From Curtobacterium salicis (GTDB lineage Bacteria > Actinomycetota > Actinomycetes > Actinomycetales > Microbacteriaceae): a stretch of DNA of 64,000 nt. The notes under the pieces are model-generated. The model did not search any database, was not told the DNA's origin, and saw only the letters and a program-made list of their open reading frames with translations. Of the stretch, positions 40,163 through 48,802 are shown piece by piece. The stretch is taken from positions 496,001 to 560,000 of the forward strand of contig NZ_JAAOYO010000002.1 of assembly GCF_011759505.1 (NCBI RefSeq), read 5' to 3'. Position 1 is the first letter of the stretch; each line of letters begins with the position of its first letter. A program made the translations under genes and the position numbers.

Positions 40163-42022
40163 TCAGACCGCAGCCGCCACGACGTCGAGGACGGCCCGCC
40201 CGTACGACTCGAGTTTGGCGGCGCCGACACCGGAGATCTCGGACAGCTCGTCGAGGTCCGACGGCTGCACCGCGGCGATCCCACGCAGGGTCGCGTCGTT
40301 GAACACCACGTACGCGGGGACGCCCTGCTCACGTGCCTGCCCGGCGCGCCACTGCCGCAGCGACTCGAAGAGCGGCATCGCCTCCTGCGGCATGTCCGAC
40401 ACCACGGCGGCCCGTCGGGTCCGCCCGGCACGCGGTGCCTTCACCGGGTCGCGACGCATCCGGACCTCGACCCGGCCGGCCAGGACGTCCGCGCTCGTCG
40501 GGCTGAGGACGAGCGTGCCGTACCCGTCTCCGGACACCGCGACGTAGCCCTGCGCGAGCAGCTGCCGGGCGACGGCCTTCCAGTCCGCGTCGGACAGGTC
40601 CTGACCGATGCCGAACGTGGCGAGGGAGTCGTGTCCGAGTTCGGTCACGCGGGGCGACTGCTTGCCGGTGAGGATGTCCACCAGGTGCGCGACGCCGTAC
40701 CGCTGGCCGCGCTCGCGGTCGAGCCGCACGATGGTCGACAGCAGCTTCTGCGCCGGCACCGTGCCGTCCCACGACTCCGGCGGGGCCAGGCAGGTGTCGC
40801 AGTTGCCGCACGCCGAGGACTCCTGCCCGAAGTAGGCGAGCAGGCGCACCCGACGGCACTCGATCGTCTCGCACAGCGCGAGCATGGCGTCGAGGTGCGC
40901 GCTGAGCTGACGGCGGTGCGCGGCGTCGCCCTCGGACTGGTCGATCATCCGGCGCTGCTGCACGACGTCGTTCAGGCCGTACGCCAGCCACGCGGTGGCG
41001 GGCAGACCGTCTCGCCCGGCTCGTCCGGTCTCCTGGTAGTAGCCCTCGACCGACTTCGGCATGTCCAGGTGCGCGACGAAGCGGACGTCGGGCTTGTCGA
41101 TGCCCATGCCGAACGCGATCGTGGCGACCATGACGATGCCGTCCTCGCGGAGGAACTGCGCCTGGTTCCGCTCGCGCACCCGGGCGTCGAGACCGGCGTG
41201 GTACGGCAGCGCGGCGATGCCCTGCTGCACCAGTGCTGCGGCGGTTCGCTCGACGGAGTTGCGGGACAGGCAGTAGACGATGCCGGCGTCGCCGCTGTGC
41301 TCGGTGCGGATGAACGTCAGGAGCTGCTGCATCGCCCCGGTCTTCGGTTCGATCCGGTACTGGATGTTCGGCCGGTCGAAGTCGGCGACGAAGTGCGCGG
41401 CGTCGTCGAGCCCGAGCCGGGCGGAGATCTCGCGGTGGGTCTGCGGCGTCGCGGTGGCCGTGAGCGCGATGCGGGGGACGTCCGGCCAGCGCTCGTGGAG
41501 GACGCTGAGTTCGAGGTAGTCCGGGCGGAAGTCGTGCCCCCACTGCGCCACACAGTGTGCTTCGTCGATAGCGAAGAGGGCGATCCGGGCCCGGTCGAGC
41601 AGGGACCGCGTGGACTCGATCTTCAACCGCTCGGGCGCCAGGTAGAGCATGTCGACCTGCCCGGTGACGACGTCCCGCTCGACCCGGGCACGCTCGTCGG
41701 GACCCTGCGTGGAGTTGAGGAACGCGGCCCGGACGCCGTTCGCGGCGAGGGCGTCGACCTGGTCCTGCATGAGGGCGATCAGCGGCGAGACGACGACGCC
41801 GATGCCGTCGCGGACGAGCGAGGGCACCTGGTAGCAGAGCGACTTGCCGCCACCGGTCGGCATGAGGACGAGGGCGTCCCCACCGGCCACCACACGGTCG
41901 ATGATCTGGGCCTGTGCACCCCGGAAGGCGTCGTAGCCCCAGACCCGGTGCAGCACGTCGAGCGCGGCGGAGCGCGGACCTGCCGTATCGGTCCCGGGCG
42001 CAGCGACACCAGTCGAACTCAT
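40163..42022 (-). CDS. recQ: ATP-dependent DNA helicase RecQ
   Basis: The 619-residue protein has the RecQ helicase core: MPTGGGKSLCYQ (Lys 60), IDEAHCVAQWGHDFRPDY, TATATPQ, and VRFVAHLDMPKSVEGYYQETGRAGRDG. The zinc-binding region has four cysteines (SACGNCDTCL and the C upstream), and the C-terminal 80 residues form an HRDC-like domain. It unwinds DNA for recombination and replication repair. TAGGCT 6 bases before ATG 42022 makes it leaderless. Confidence 0.95.
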   Translation of the reverse strand: MSSTGVAAPGTDTAGPRSAALDVLHRVWGYDAFRGAQAQIIDRVVAGGDALVLMPTGGGKSLCYQVPSLVRDGIGVVVSPLIALMQDQVDALAANGVRAAFLNSTQGPDERARVERDVVTGQVDMLYLAPERLKIESTRSLLDRARIALFAIDEAHCVAQWGHDFRPDYLELSVLHERWPDVPRIALTATATPQTHREISARLGLDDAAHFVADFDRPNIQYRIEPKTGAMQQLLTFIRTEHSGDAGIVYCLSRNSVERTAAALVQQGIAALPYHAGLDARVRERNQAQFLREDGIVMVATIAFGMGIDKPDVRFVAHLDMPKSVEGYYQETGRAGRDGLPATAWLAYGLNDVVQQRRMIDQSEGDAAHRRQLSAHLDAMLALCETIECRRVRLLAYFGQESSACGNCDTCLAPPESWDGTVPAQKLLSTIVRLDRERGQRYGVAHLVDILTGKQSPRVTELGHDSLATFGIGQDLSDADWKAVARQLLAQGYVAVSGDGYGTLVLSPTSADVLAGRVEVRMRRDPVKAPRAGRTRRAAVVSDMPQEAMPLFESLRQWRAGQAREQGVPAYVVFNDATLRGIAAVQPSDLDELSEISGVGAAKLESYGRAVLDVVAAAV

Positions 42023-42028
42023 GCGACG

Positions 42029-42034
42029 AGCCTA
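42029..42034 (-). promoter_or_regulatory. -10 element of leaderless recQ
   Basis: TAGGCT on the - strand, 6 bases before ATG 42022, inside the 3' end of the CPBP gene. Confidence 0.6.
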
Positions 42035-43174
42035 CGGCCGCGGGCCGACACCACCGGACTCGTCCACAGGCCGACCGGCACCCGCCCCGACCAGCACCGG
42101 GTCGCCGGACGTACCCGTCTCGTCATCGCGAGCGGGTGCGATCGACCAGCCCGCGCCTCCCGGCCGGAGCCACTGCCGGCCACCCGCCCAGAGCGGCGCG
42201 TGCCCGCGGAACCGGGGCGCCTCCTGCCCGGGGAAGCGGCGGTCCAGCTTCCGCCAGTGCGCCATCACCTCGACGAGCCCCCAGTAGAGGAGCGAGGTAC
42301 CGAGCGTCACGACGAAGCCCTGCCACGTGCCCTGCGACCCCTCGCCGGTCAGGTCGACCTTCGACCAGCCGGGCGCCTGCAGCACGAAGATCATGATGTT
42401 GTTGAGCGCGTGCTGGAGCACCGTCGCCTCGAGCCCGCCGGTGCGCAGCACGATGACCGCCGCGACCAGGCCGAACGAGCCGACGTCGAGGATCCCCCAG
42501 ATGTTGTAGCCGTTCGGCACGTGCAGGACGGCGAACAGGACCGTCGACACCGCGACCGCGACGACCGCGCCGACGACACGGAGCGGGATCCACGAGCCGA
42601 TCGTCTGCATGAGGAAGCCGCGGAACACGTACTCCTCTGCCGCGGCCTGGAACGGCACGAGCAGGACCACCAGCAGGATCGTCAGGGTCAGCGTCTGCAG
42701 CGAGACGGTCGACTGGCCGAGTTCGTCGGTGTTCCAGTGCAGACCACCGTCGGTCGCCACGTACCCGCTGCCCTGGAAGAAGAACATCACGATCGCCAGC
42801 ACCAGCAGCGGCAGCAGGCACCAGCCGAGCCACCCCCACCGGATCCGGGTCCGCACCGAGGACAGCAACCCGTACGGGCCGAGCCCGGCGATCTTCGTGG
42901 ACAGCATGACCGCCGGCAGCAGCACGACGAGCGACACGAGCGTCAACGAGAGGACGAGCGGGTCAGTCGGGTCGAGGGCGCCCGACGACAGCTTCTCCGT
43001 CAGGTCCATCACCCCCGCCGGTCCCCGCTGCGCGCCGATCGGCACGAAGTACGCGATCGCGATGACGAACTGCGACGCCAGGTAGAAGCCGAGGAACACC
43101 GCCAGGGCCACCAGTGGCCGCCACCACCGCCAGTTCGCATCGACACGGGGCAACCGGTGGTAGGGAACGCTCAC
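42032..43174 (-). CDS. CPBP-family intramembrane glutamic endopeptidase
   Basis: The 380-residue membrane protein has the CPBP/ABI signatures: AAEEYVFRGFL (EExxxR), FAVLHVPNG and a final HALNN. About eight hydrophobic helices surround them. Relatives process prenylated proteins or defend against bacteriocins; here the partner is unknown. A C-terminal tail of about 70 residues is Gly/Arg/Pro-rich. TACTCT 7 bases before GTG 43174 supports a leaderless start. Confidence 0.9.
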   Translation of the reverse strand: MSVPYHRLPRVDANWRWWRPLVALAVFLGFYLASQFVIAIAYFVPIGAQRGPAGVMDLTEKLSSGALDPTDPLVLSLTLVSLVVLLPAVMLSTKIAGLGPYGLLSSVRTRIRWGWLGWCLLPLLVLAIVMFFFQGSGYVATDGGLHWNTDELGQSTVSLQTLTLTILLVVLLVPFQAAAEEYVFRGFLMQTIGSWIPLRVVGAVVAVAVSTVLFAVLHVPNGYNIWGILDVGSFGLVAAVIVLRTGGLEATVLQHALNNIMIFVLQAPGWSKVDLTGEGSQGTWQGFVVTLGTSLLYWGLVEVMAHWRKLDRRFPGQEAPRFRGHAPLWAGGRQWLRPGGAGWSIAPARDDETGTSGDPVLVGAGAGRPVDESGGVGPRP

Positions 43175-43181
43175 GCCGTGC

Positions 43182-43187
43182 AGAGTA
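43182..43187 (-). promoter_or_regulatory. -10 element of leaderless CPBP gene
   Basis: TACTCT on the - strand, 7 bases before GTG 43174. Confidence 0.6.
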
Positions 43188-43201
43188 CCGGTGCGGGCAG
43201 G

Positions 43202-44137
43202 ATGGGACCCGTGATCACCGTGCTGCTCGGCCTCGGCGGCGCCCTCGTCTACGGGCCGGCCGACTTCCTGGGCGGGCTCGCGTCACGTCGCATCCGGCCC
43301 GTGACCGTCACGGCCGTCGCCGCCGCCGTCGGCCTCGTTCCGCTGCTGGTCGGTTCCGCGGTCCTGGGCAGCCGGTTCTCCGGACAGGCGACGGCCGCCG
43401 GCGTCGTCGCGGGCCTCTCCGGCGCGGTCGGCGTCCTCCTGCTCTACGCGGCGCTCGCGATCGGTCCGATGAGTGTGCTGTCCCCGCTCACCGCCGTGTT
43501 CTCCGCCGTCGTCCCGGTCGTCGTCGCGCTGGTCCGTGGCACCGTGCTGTCGCCACTCGGAGTGGTCGCGCTCGTGGTGGCGGTGGTCGCCGTGGTGCTC
43601 GTCGCGTCGGTCCCCGACCCGGGCGGCGCGCGCCTCACCCTCCGCGGGGTCGTCACGGCCGCGATCGCCGGATGCGGCTTCGGTGGCGTCGTCCTCGGGT
43701 ACGACGCCTCGCCGGCCGACTCCGGCGTCGCGACCCTGCTCGTCGCGCGGACCCTCCAGGTGGTGCTGCTCGGCACGGCGGCGCTCGTCACGATGTGGCT
43801 GGGTGCCCGGCTCCGCCGACGGCCGGGAGGCTCGTCCCCCGCCTCGACGACGGCGGACGTCCGCCCCGTCGCCGGCCGGGTGCGGCCCGATCGGGTACTG
43901 GTGCTCGTCGTGATCGCGTGCGGGGTGTTCGACGCCCTGGCGAACGTGTTCATCCAGGCGGGCCTGCACTCGAGCGACGACCCGTCGACGCTGCCGGTGA
44001 TGAGCGTCCTCAACGCGCTCTACCCGATCGGCACCGTGGTGCTCGCCGGCATCGTGCTCCGCGAACGGCTCACCGCGCTGCAGACCGCGGGCATCGTGCT
44101 GGCGTTCGCGGCGTCGGTCGGCCTCGCGGTGTCCTGA
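43202..44137 (+). CDS. EamA/DMT-type transporter
   Basis: The 311-residue protein has about ten hydrophobic helices in two repeats, as in the EamA drug/metabolite transporter family. PADFLGGLASRR and SVLSPLTAVFSAVVPV resemble family segments in the first half, and SVLNALYPIGTVVLAGIVLRERLT in the second. It probably exports a small metabolite. ATG 43202 is used; GTG 43211 in the same frame lies 7 bases after CAGGAT and is a plausible leaderless start. Confidence 0.85.
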   Translation: MGPVITVLLGLGGALVYGPADFLGGLASRRIRPVTVTAVAAAVGLVPLLVGSAVLGSRFSGQATAAGVVAGLSGAVGVLLLYAALAIGPMSVLSPLTAVFSAVVPVVVALVRGTVLSPLGVVALVVAVVAVVLVASVPDPGGARLTLRGVVTAAIAGCGFGGVVLGYDASPADSGVATLLVARTLQVVLLGTAALVTMWLGARLRRRPGGSSPASTTADVRPVAGRVRPDRVLVLVVIACGVFDALANVFIQAGLHSSDDPSTLPVMSVLNALYPIGTVVLAGIVLRERLTALQTAGIVLAFAASVGLAVS

Positions 44138-44185
44138 CGACCCGGTGCTCCGCGGCGCTGCCTGACAGTCCTCCTGCGGATCGGT

Positions 44186-44617
44186 TCAGGGCGCGTCGTC
44201 CGGGATCAGGCGTTTGCCGAGCGAGACCGTGTGGTCGTCCGCGTACCCGAGTGACTCGTAGAAGGCGATCACCTGCTCGTTGCCGGCTCGGACCTGCAGG
44301 TTCAGCTTCGGGCAGCCGAGGTCGGTGAGCAGCCGCTCGAACTCGCCCATCAGGCGCCGACCGAGCCCACCCCCCTGTCGGTCCGGTGACACCGCCAGGT
44401 AGTTGACCCAGCCACGATGCCCGTCGAAACCGGCCATGCCGGCGGCGACCACGGCCTCCCGGTCGGTCGCCACCAGGAACAGTTCCGGCTGCACCGTCGC
44501 CTTCCGCGCGATGTCCCGGCGCGGGTCGTTCCACGGCCGGACCAGGCCGCACGACTCCCACAGCGCGACGACGGCCTCCGTGTCGGCGGGGCGGAAGGGA
44601 CGGATCAGGGGCTCCAT
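44186..44617 (-). CDS. GNAT N-acetyltransferase, YpeA-like
   Basis: The 143-residue protein has the GNAT fold of the YpeA group: IRPFRPADTEAVVALWESCGL, WVNYLAVSPDRQGGGLGRRLM with the acetyl-CoA loop QGGGLG, and the late LNLQVRAGNEQVIAFYESLGY. The substrate is unknown. ATG 44617 is chosen over GTG 44626 because TACCGT lies 7 bases upstream, giving a leaderless mRNA. Confidence 0.9.
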   Translation of the reverse strand: MEPLIRPFRPADTEAVVALWESCGLVRPWNDPRRDIARKATVQPELFLVATDREAVVAAGMAGFDGHRGWVNYLAVSPDRQGGGLGRRLMGEFERLLTDLGCPKLNLQVRAGNEQVIAFYESLGYADDHTVSLGKRLIPDDAP

Positions 44618-44624
44618 CCGCACC

Positions 44625-44630
44625 ACGGTA
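44625..44630 (-). promoter_or_regulatory. -10 element of leaderless acetyltransferase
   Basis: TACCGT on the - strand, 7 bases before ATG 44617. Confidence 0.55.
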
Positions 44631-44751
44631 GCGAGGACCGCGCCCGTCGATCCGCCATCGTCACCGGACGGACCTGTGGACGGTGCCCGCAGCGGGCCGT
44701 CGCCGTGGTCTGATAGACCTACTGCGCCGACCTCACCGATCCGGAGCCCCT

Positions 44752-45558
44752 GTGACCTCTCACGACACGCTGCCGTCGCGGCGCGACGCCCGCGCTGAGA
44801 ACGGCGACGAGCAGCCCCGGCGTCGGCGTCCGCGCCAGACGGTCGGCGGAGCGCTCGTCGCCCTGCTCGCCGAGCTCCTCATCATCGCCGGAGCCGGCAC
44901 CGGGCTCTACGTCGTCTGGACTGCGTGGTGGACCGACGTCGTCGCCGTGAACCAGCAGACCAAGCTCGTGCAGACGCTGGACCAGCCCGAGCCGAAGAAG
45001 ATCGTCGGCACCGAGCGGCGGGACGCGGTTCCCGTGCTGGCCGAACCGCCGGGGCTCTCGACCGTCTTCGGCACCATGCAGATCCCGCGCTTCGGCAGCG
45101 ACTACGACCGGCCGATCGGCGAGGGCACCGACCGCGAGCAGGTCCTCAACACCATCGGTCTCGGCCACTACCAGGACACCGCGATGCCCGGAGCCGAGGG
45201 CAACTTCGCCGTCGCCGGACACCGCGTCACGTACGGCAAGCCGCTCAACCAGATCGCGGACCTCCAGGACGGCGACCCGATCGTCGTCCGTGTGACCGAC
45301 GCGAAGAAGAAGTTCGACGTCTGGTACGTCTACAAGGTCACCGACAGCCAGATCGTCACCCCCGACCACATCGAGACGATCGCGCCGGTCCCGAACAAGC
45401 CCGGTGTGGAGCCCACCTCGGACGACCGCTGGCTCACGCTCACCGCCTGCCACCCGATGTGGTCCGCCGCCCAGCGGTACGTCGTGCACGCGAAGATGGA
45501 CTACTGGATGCAGGCGTCCGACGGCACGCCGAAGGAACTGACGGAGGCCGCCAAGTGA
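44752..45558 (+). CDS. Class E sortase
   Basis: The 268-residue protein has a cytoplasmic basic N-terminus, one membrane helix (about residues 31-56, VGGALVALLAELLIIAGAGTGLY) and an extracytoplasmic sortase domain. The catalytic His is in AVAGHRVTYGKP (about 157), the Cys in LTACHPMWSAAQ (about 232) and the Arg in AQRYVV. Class E enzymes attach LAxTG-type surface proteins to the wall in high-GC actinobacteria. No substrate with such a signal is seen nearby. The stop overlaps a small membrane-protein gene by 4 bases. Confidence 0.92.
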   Translation: MTSHDTLPSRRDARAENGDEQPRRRRPRQTVGGALVALLAELLIIAGAGTGLYVVWTAWWTDVVAVNQQTKLVQTLDQPEPKKIVGTERRDAVPVLAEPPGLSTVFGTMQIPRFGSDYDRPIGEGTDREQVLNTIGLGHYQDTAMPGAEGNFAVAGHRVTYGKPLNQIADLQDGDPIVVRVTDAKKKFDVWYVYKVTDSQIVTPDHIETIAPVPNKPGVEPTSDDRWLTLTACHPMWSAAQRYVVHAKMDYWMQASDGTPKELTEAAK

Positions 45559-45731
45559 TCTTCCCCCTCGTCTGGCGGGCCCTGCCCGGACCGACCGCGC
45601 TGAAGGTGCTCGAGTTGCTCGTGCTCCTCGTCGCCATCGTCTTCGTGCTCTTCACCTGGGTGTTCCCGTGGATCGCCGCGGACATCCTGCCGCCGCCCGA
45701 CGGCACCGTGGACGCGACGCCGCACCCCTGA
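45555..45731 (+). CDS. 58-aa single-pass membrane protein coupled to sortase
   Basis: The protein has one hydrophobic helix (about residues 17-42, LKVLELLVLLVAIVFVLFTWVFPWIA) and a short Pro/Asp-rich end. Its GTG overlaps the sortase stop by 4 bases, so it is translated with it. A role as a sortase partner is inferred from position only. The family is not recognised. Confidence 0.7.
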   Translation: MIFPLVWRALPGPTALKVLELLVLLVAIVFVLFTWVFPWIAADILPPPDGTVDATPHP

Positions 45732-45764
45732 CCGCTGGCCGCTGGCCACTGGCCGGACGGTCAG
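45728..45764. terminator. Bidirectional hairpin with both stop codons
   Basis: CTGACCG (45728-45734) pairs with CGGTCAG (45758-45764); the stems contain the + stop (45729-45731) and the - stop of sbcC (45761-45763). The loop has three CTGGCC repeats. Confidence 0.6.
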
Positions 45765-48700
45765 ACGGTGGTCGTGACCTGCGACCCGCCCTCGGGAGTC
45801 CGCCGGACCGCGATCCGCTCCGGGATCCGCTGCTTCAGTTCCTCGACGTGGCTGACGATGCCCACCTGCCGTCCGCCGGCGGTCAGGCGTGACAGCTGTC
45901 CGATGACGTCGTCGAGCGTCTCCGGGTCGAGCGTCCCGAAGCCCTCGTCGACGAACAGGGTGCCGAGCGACACCCCGCCGGCTTCGGCCTGCACGACGTC
46001 GGCGAGGCCGAGGGCCAGGCACAGCGAGAACGTGAAGGTCTCGCCCCCGGACAGGCTCCGCGGGTCGCGCGTGCTGTCGGTCAGGTGGTCGCGGACGGCC
46101 AGCGCCAGCCCCGTCCGCCGAGCCCGGGTGCCGGTCTCCCGCTCGTCGGACGTCTCGAGGGTGAACCGTCCGGCGAGCATCGCGCGCAGCCGGTCGTTGG
46201 CGGCGGCGACGACGTCCTCGAAGCGGCGCATGAGCACGTAGGTACCGAGCGTGATGCCGGTCGGGTTGACGTGAGCGGCCGCGGCGGCGATGTCGGCGAG
46301 GCGGACCACGGCTCGGCTCTCGGCGCTCGTGGTGTCGCGCGCGCGGACGGCCCGCGCAAGGTCGGCCGCGCACCGCTCGGCGGCGGTCGCACGGTCCCCG
46401 GCGGCAGCGGCGGCCCGTGTGGTGTCGTCGAGGGCCACGGCTGCGGCGTCCCGAGCGGTCTGCGCCGCACCACGGTCCAGCGCTGCACCCGGGTCGGCGT
46501 CGGTCGGGATGTCGGCTGCGGCCGCGACCGCCGCGGGTTCGGCGAGGCCGGCCTCCACCACGGCCTGTTCGCGGTCCGCCGCGGCGACGAGACCGCGCAA
46601 CCGCTCGGCGTCGGCCCGCCCGAGCGCGGCGCTGCGGGCAGCCGTGACGTCGGCGAAGCCCTGTGCCTGCAACGCGGCGTCGACCTCGGCCTTGCGGTCC
46701 GCGACCTCGCGCTCGGCGGCGGTCACCAGGTCGTCCAGGTCGGCCACCGTCCGGAGGACCGCGATCAGGGCGTCGACCGCGGCGACTTCCTGGGCGAGCG
46801 TGCCCCGGGGTCCGTCGAGGTCCAGCGCCGCGCGAGCCTCGGTCCCCGCGCCCGCCGTGACGGCCTGGTCGAGTGCGGCACGGACGGTGCGCCGGGCGTC
46901 GTCAACCCGGGCCCGGTCGGCGTCGAGGCGCGTGCGGTCGCCGTCGATCCGGTCGGCGAGCAGTCGGATCCGGGTGACCAGGTCGGTGTGGTCGTCCTCG
47001 AGCGCCCGGGTGGCCCGGTCGTGGCCCTGCAGTCGTTGCTCGTGGTCTCGGACGGCGTCGGCCGCGGACCGGGCGGCGGCCAGTCGTGCGTCGGCGTCGG
47101 TGCGCTGCCGGGCGACGGACTCGTCGTCGTGCTCACCGACGGCCTCGGTCAGCCGGTCGAGGTCGGCCCGTGCGACGGCGTGGTCGGCGGTGGCCGTGCC
47201 GAGGGCCCGCTCGGCGTCCGCACGTGCTGCCGCGGCGGCGTCGATCTGCTCGGCGCTCGGGTGGTCGTCCTGCGGCAGGGCGACGGCGGGGTGCTCGACG
47301 GCGCCGCAGACCGGGCAGGGGTCGCCCGGGACGAGTGCGGCGCCGAGCTCACCGGCGAGCCCGGCGATGCGTCGGGCACGGAGGTCGTTCTCGGTCGCGA
47401 GGGCGGCGGCGGCCGCGGTGGCCGCTGCCGTCACCGCGGCGGCTCGCTCCGACGTCCGTCCGGCGGCGACCCGTCGTGCGGCGAGCAGACCGGCCAGCTC
47501 CTGTGCCGTCTCGACCGCGCGCTCGGCCGCGGCGGCGTCGGCGGCGGCCTCCGCGGACCGGGCGGCGGCGCGGACGATCTCGGCACGCTCGTCCGGACGT
47601 GCCGAAAGTGCGGTGGCGGCCTCGACGAGCCGGGTCTGCGTCCGCTCGAGGTCGGCGGCGGCCGACTGCACGGCGGCGGCACGCTGGTCGAGGGACTGCT
47701 CCAGGTCCACGAGGTGCCGGACCTCGGACCGGGCCGCGGCCAGGCGGTCGTGCGTGTCGCGCGGCACGGCGTCGGTCATCTCGTGCCGGTCACGGACGGC
47801 CGAGCGTTCCCCGACCAGGGCGGTCAGCCGGTCCTCGGCGGCGGCGGCCCCGTCCGCGACGGCGACGACCACCGCGGCGTGGTCGGCGAGGCCCAGCGCG
47901 GTCCGGTGCCCGGCGACCGCCGCTGCTCCGGCGGCGAGCGCGTCCGCCCGGGCGAGCAGACCACGTCGGCGGTCGACGGCTGCGAGCCGGGTGGTGACGT
48001 CGTGCAGGTGGGCGACGGCGTACTCGGCGTCGGTCCGTGCCGTGGTCCGGGCCCGCTCGAGCCCGGCTGCCGTGCGGCGCAGCTCGGTGACGACGTCCGC
48101 CGCGCTCGACTCGTCGGCGTCGTCGTCCCCGGACGCCTGCCGGAAGCGACCCAGGGCGTCCCGCACCCGGGCATCCGCCGCGTCGACGTCGGCCACCGCG
48201 CTCCGGCGCCGGGCAGCGAGTTCGTCGGCAGTCCGGTCGTAGATCGCGGTGCCGAACAGGGACTGCAGGAGCTTCCGGCGGTCTTCACCCGGAGCGCGGA
48301 GGAACCGGGCGAACTCCCCCTGCGGCAGGACGACGGTCTGCAGGAACTGGTCGCGGTTCAGCCCGACGATGCGGGCGATCTCGACGCCGATCTCCGGCGC
48401 GCGGTGCGAGACCGGCTCGCCGACCAGGTCGGACGGGTCGGCCAGGCGGAAGAGCTGCGCCGAGGACTGCTGCCGGATCGTGCCGGTCCCCCGCTGCTTG
48501 GGCCGGTCGTACGGCGGCGTGCGGCGGACGCGGAACACACCGGCACCCGTCTCGAACACCAGGTCGACGAAGGGCTCCACCGCGGGGTCGGCGTGCTGGC
48601 TGTGCAGGCGGTCGGTGCTGGCGTCGCTGCCCGCCAGGCCGCCGTACAGCGCGTAGACGACGGCGTCGATGATGGTCGACTTGCCGGACCCGGTCGGCCC

Positions 48701-48802
48701 CTCGAGCAGGAACACCCCGGACGCAGCCAGGGACGCGAAGTCGATCGACACCAGGTCCGGGTACGGCCCGACGGCTCGGAGTTCGAGGCGGTGCAGGTAC
48801 AT
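45761..48802 (-). CDS. sbcC: SbcC-type ATPase (Rad50-like nuclease subunit)
   Basis: The 1013-residue protein has a split ABC ATPase: Walker A GPTGSGKST (Lys 41) at the N-terminus, and the signature LSGGETFTFSLCLALGLAD with Walker B FVDEGFGTLD at the C-terminus. The roughly 700 residues between them are Ala/Asp/Arg-rich coiled coil with the zinc hook CPVC near residue 490. With SbcD it cuts hairpins and DNA ends. Its ATG shares one base with the sbcD stop (TGATG). Confidence 0.95.
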   Translation of the reverse strand: MYLHRLELRAVGPYPDLVSIDFASLAASGVFLLEGPTGSGKSTIIDAVVYALYGGLAGSDASTDRLHSQHADPAVEPFVDLVFETGAGVFRVRRTPPYDRPKQRGTGTIRQQSSAQLFRLADPSDLVGEPVSHRAPEIGVEIARIVGLNRDQFLQTVVLPQGEFARFLRAPGEDRRKLLQSLFGTAIYDRTADELAARRRSAVADVDAADARVRDALGRFRQASGDDDADESSAADVVTELRRTAAGLERARTTARTDAEYAVAHLHDVTTRLAAVDRRRGLLARADALAAGAAAVAGHRTALGLADHAAVVVAVADGAAAAEDRLTALVGERSAVRDRHEMTDAVPRDTHDRLAAARSEVRHLVDLEQSLDQRAAAVQSAAADLERTQTRLVEAATALSARPDERAEIVRAAARSAEAAADAAAAERAVETAQELAGLLAARRVAAGRTSERAAAVTAAATAAAAALATENDLRARRIAGLAGELGAALVPGDPCPVCGAVEHPAVALPQDDHPSAEQIDAAAAARADAERALGTATADHAVARADLDRLTEAVGEHDDESVARQRTDADARLAAARSAADAVRDHEQRLQGHDRATRALEDDHTDLVTRIRLLADRIDGDRTRLDADRARVDDARRTVRAALDQAVTAGAGTEARAALDLDGPRGTLAQEVAAVDALIAVLRTVADLDDLVTAAEREVADRKAEVDAALQAQGFADVTAARSAALGRADAERLRGLVAAADREQAVVEAGLAEPAAVAAAADIPTDADPGAALDRGAAQTARDAAAVALDDTTRAAAAAGDRATAAERCAADLARAVRARDTTSAESRAVVRLADIAAAAAHVNPTGITLGTYVLMRRFEDVVAAANDRLRAMLAGRFTLETSDERETGTRARRTGLALAVRDHLTDSTRDPRSLSGGETFTFSLCLALGLADVVQAEAGGVSLGTLFVDEGFGTLDPETLDDVIGQLSRLTAGGRQVGIVSHVEELKQRIPERIAVRRTPEGGSQVTTTV

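Noticed and set aside
39824-43201. Long + strand open frame opposite recQ and the CPBP gene
   Set aside because: Antisense shadow of real genes; only its end (from 43202) is a true transporter gene.
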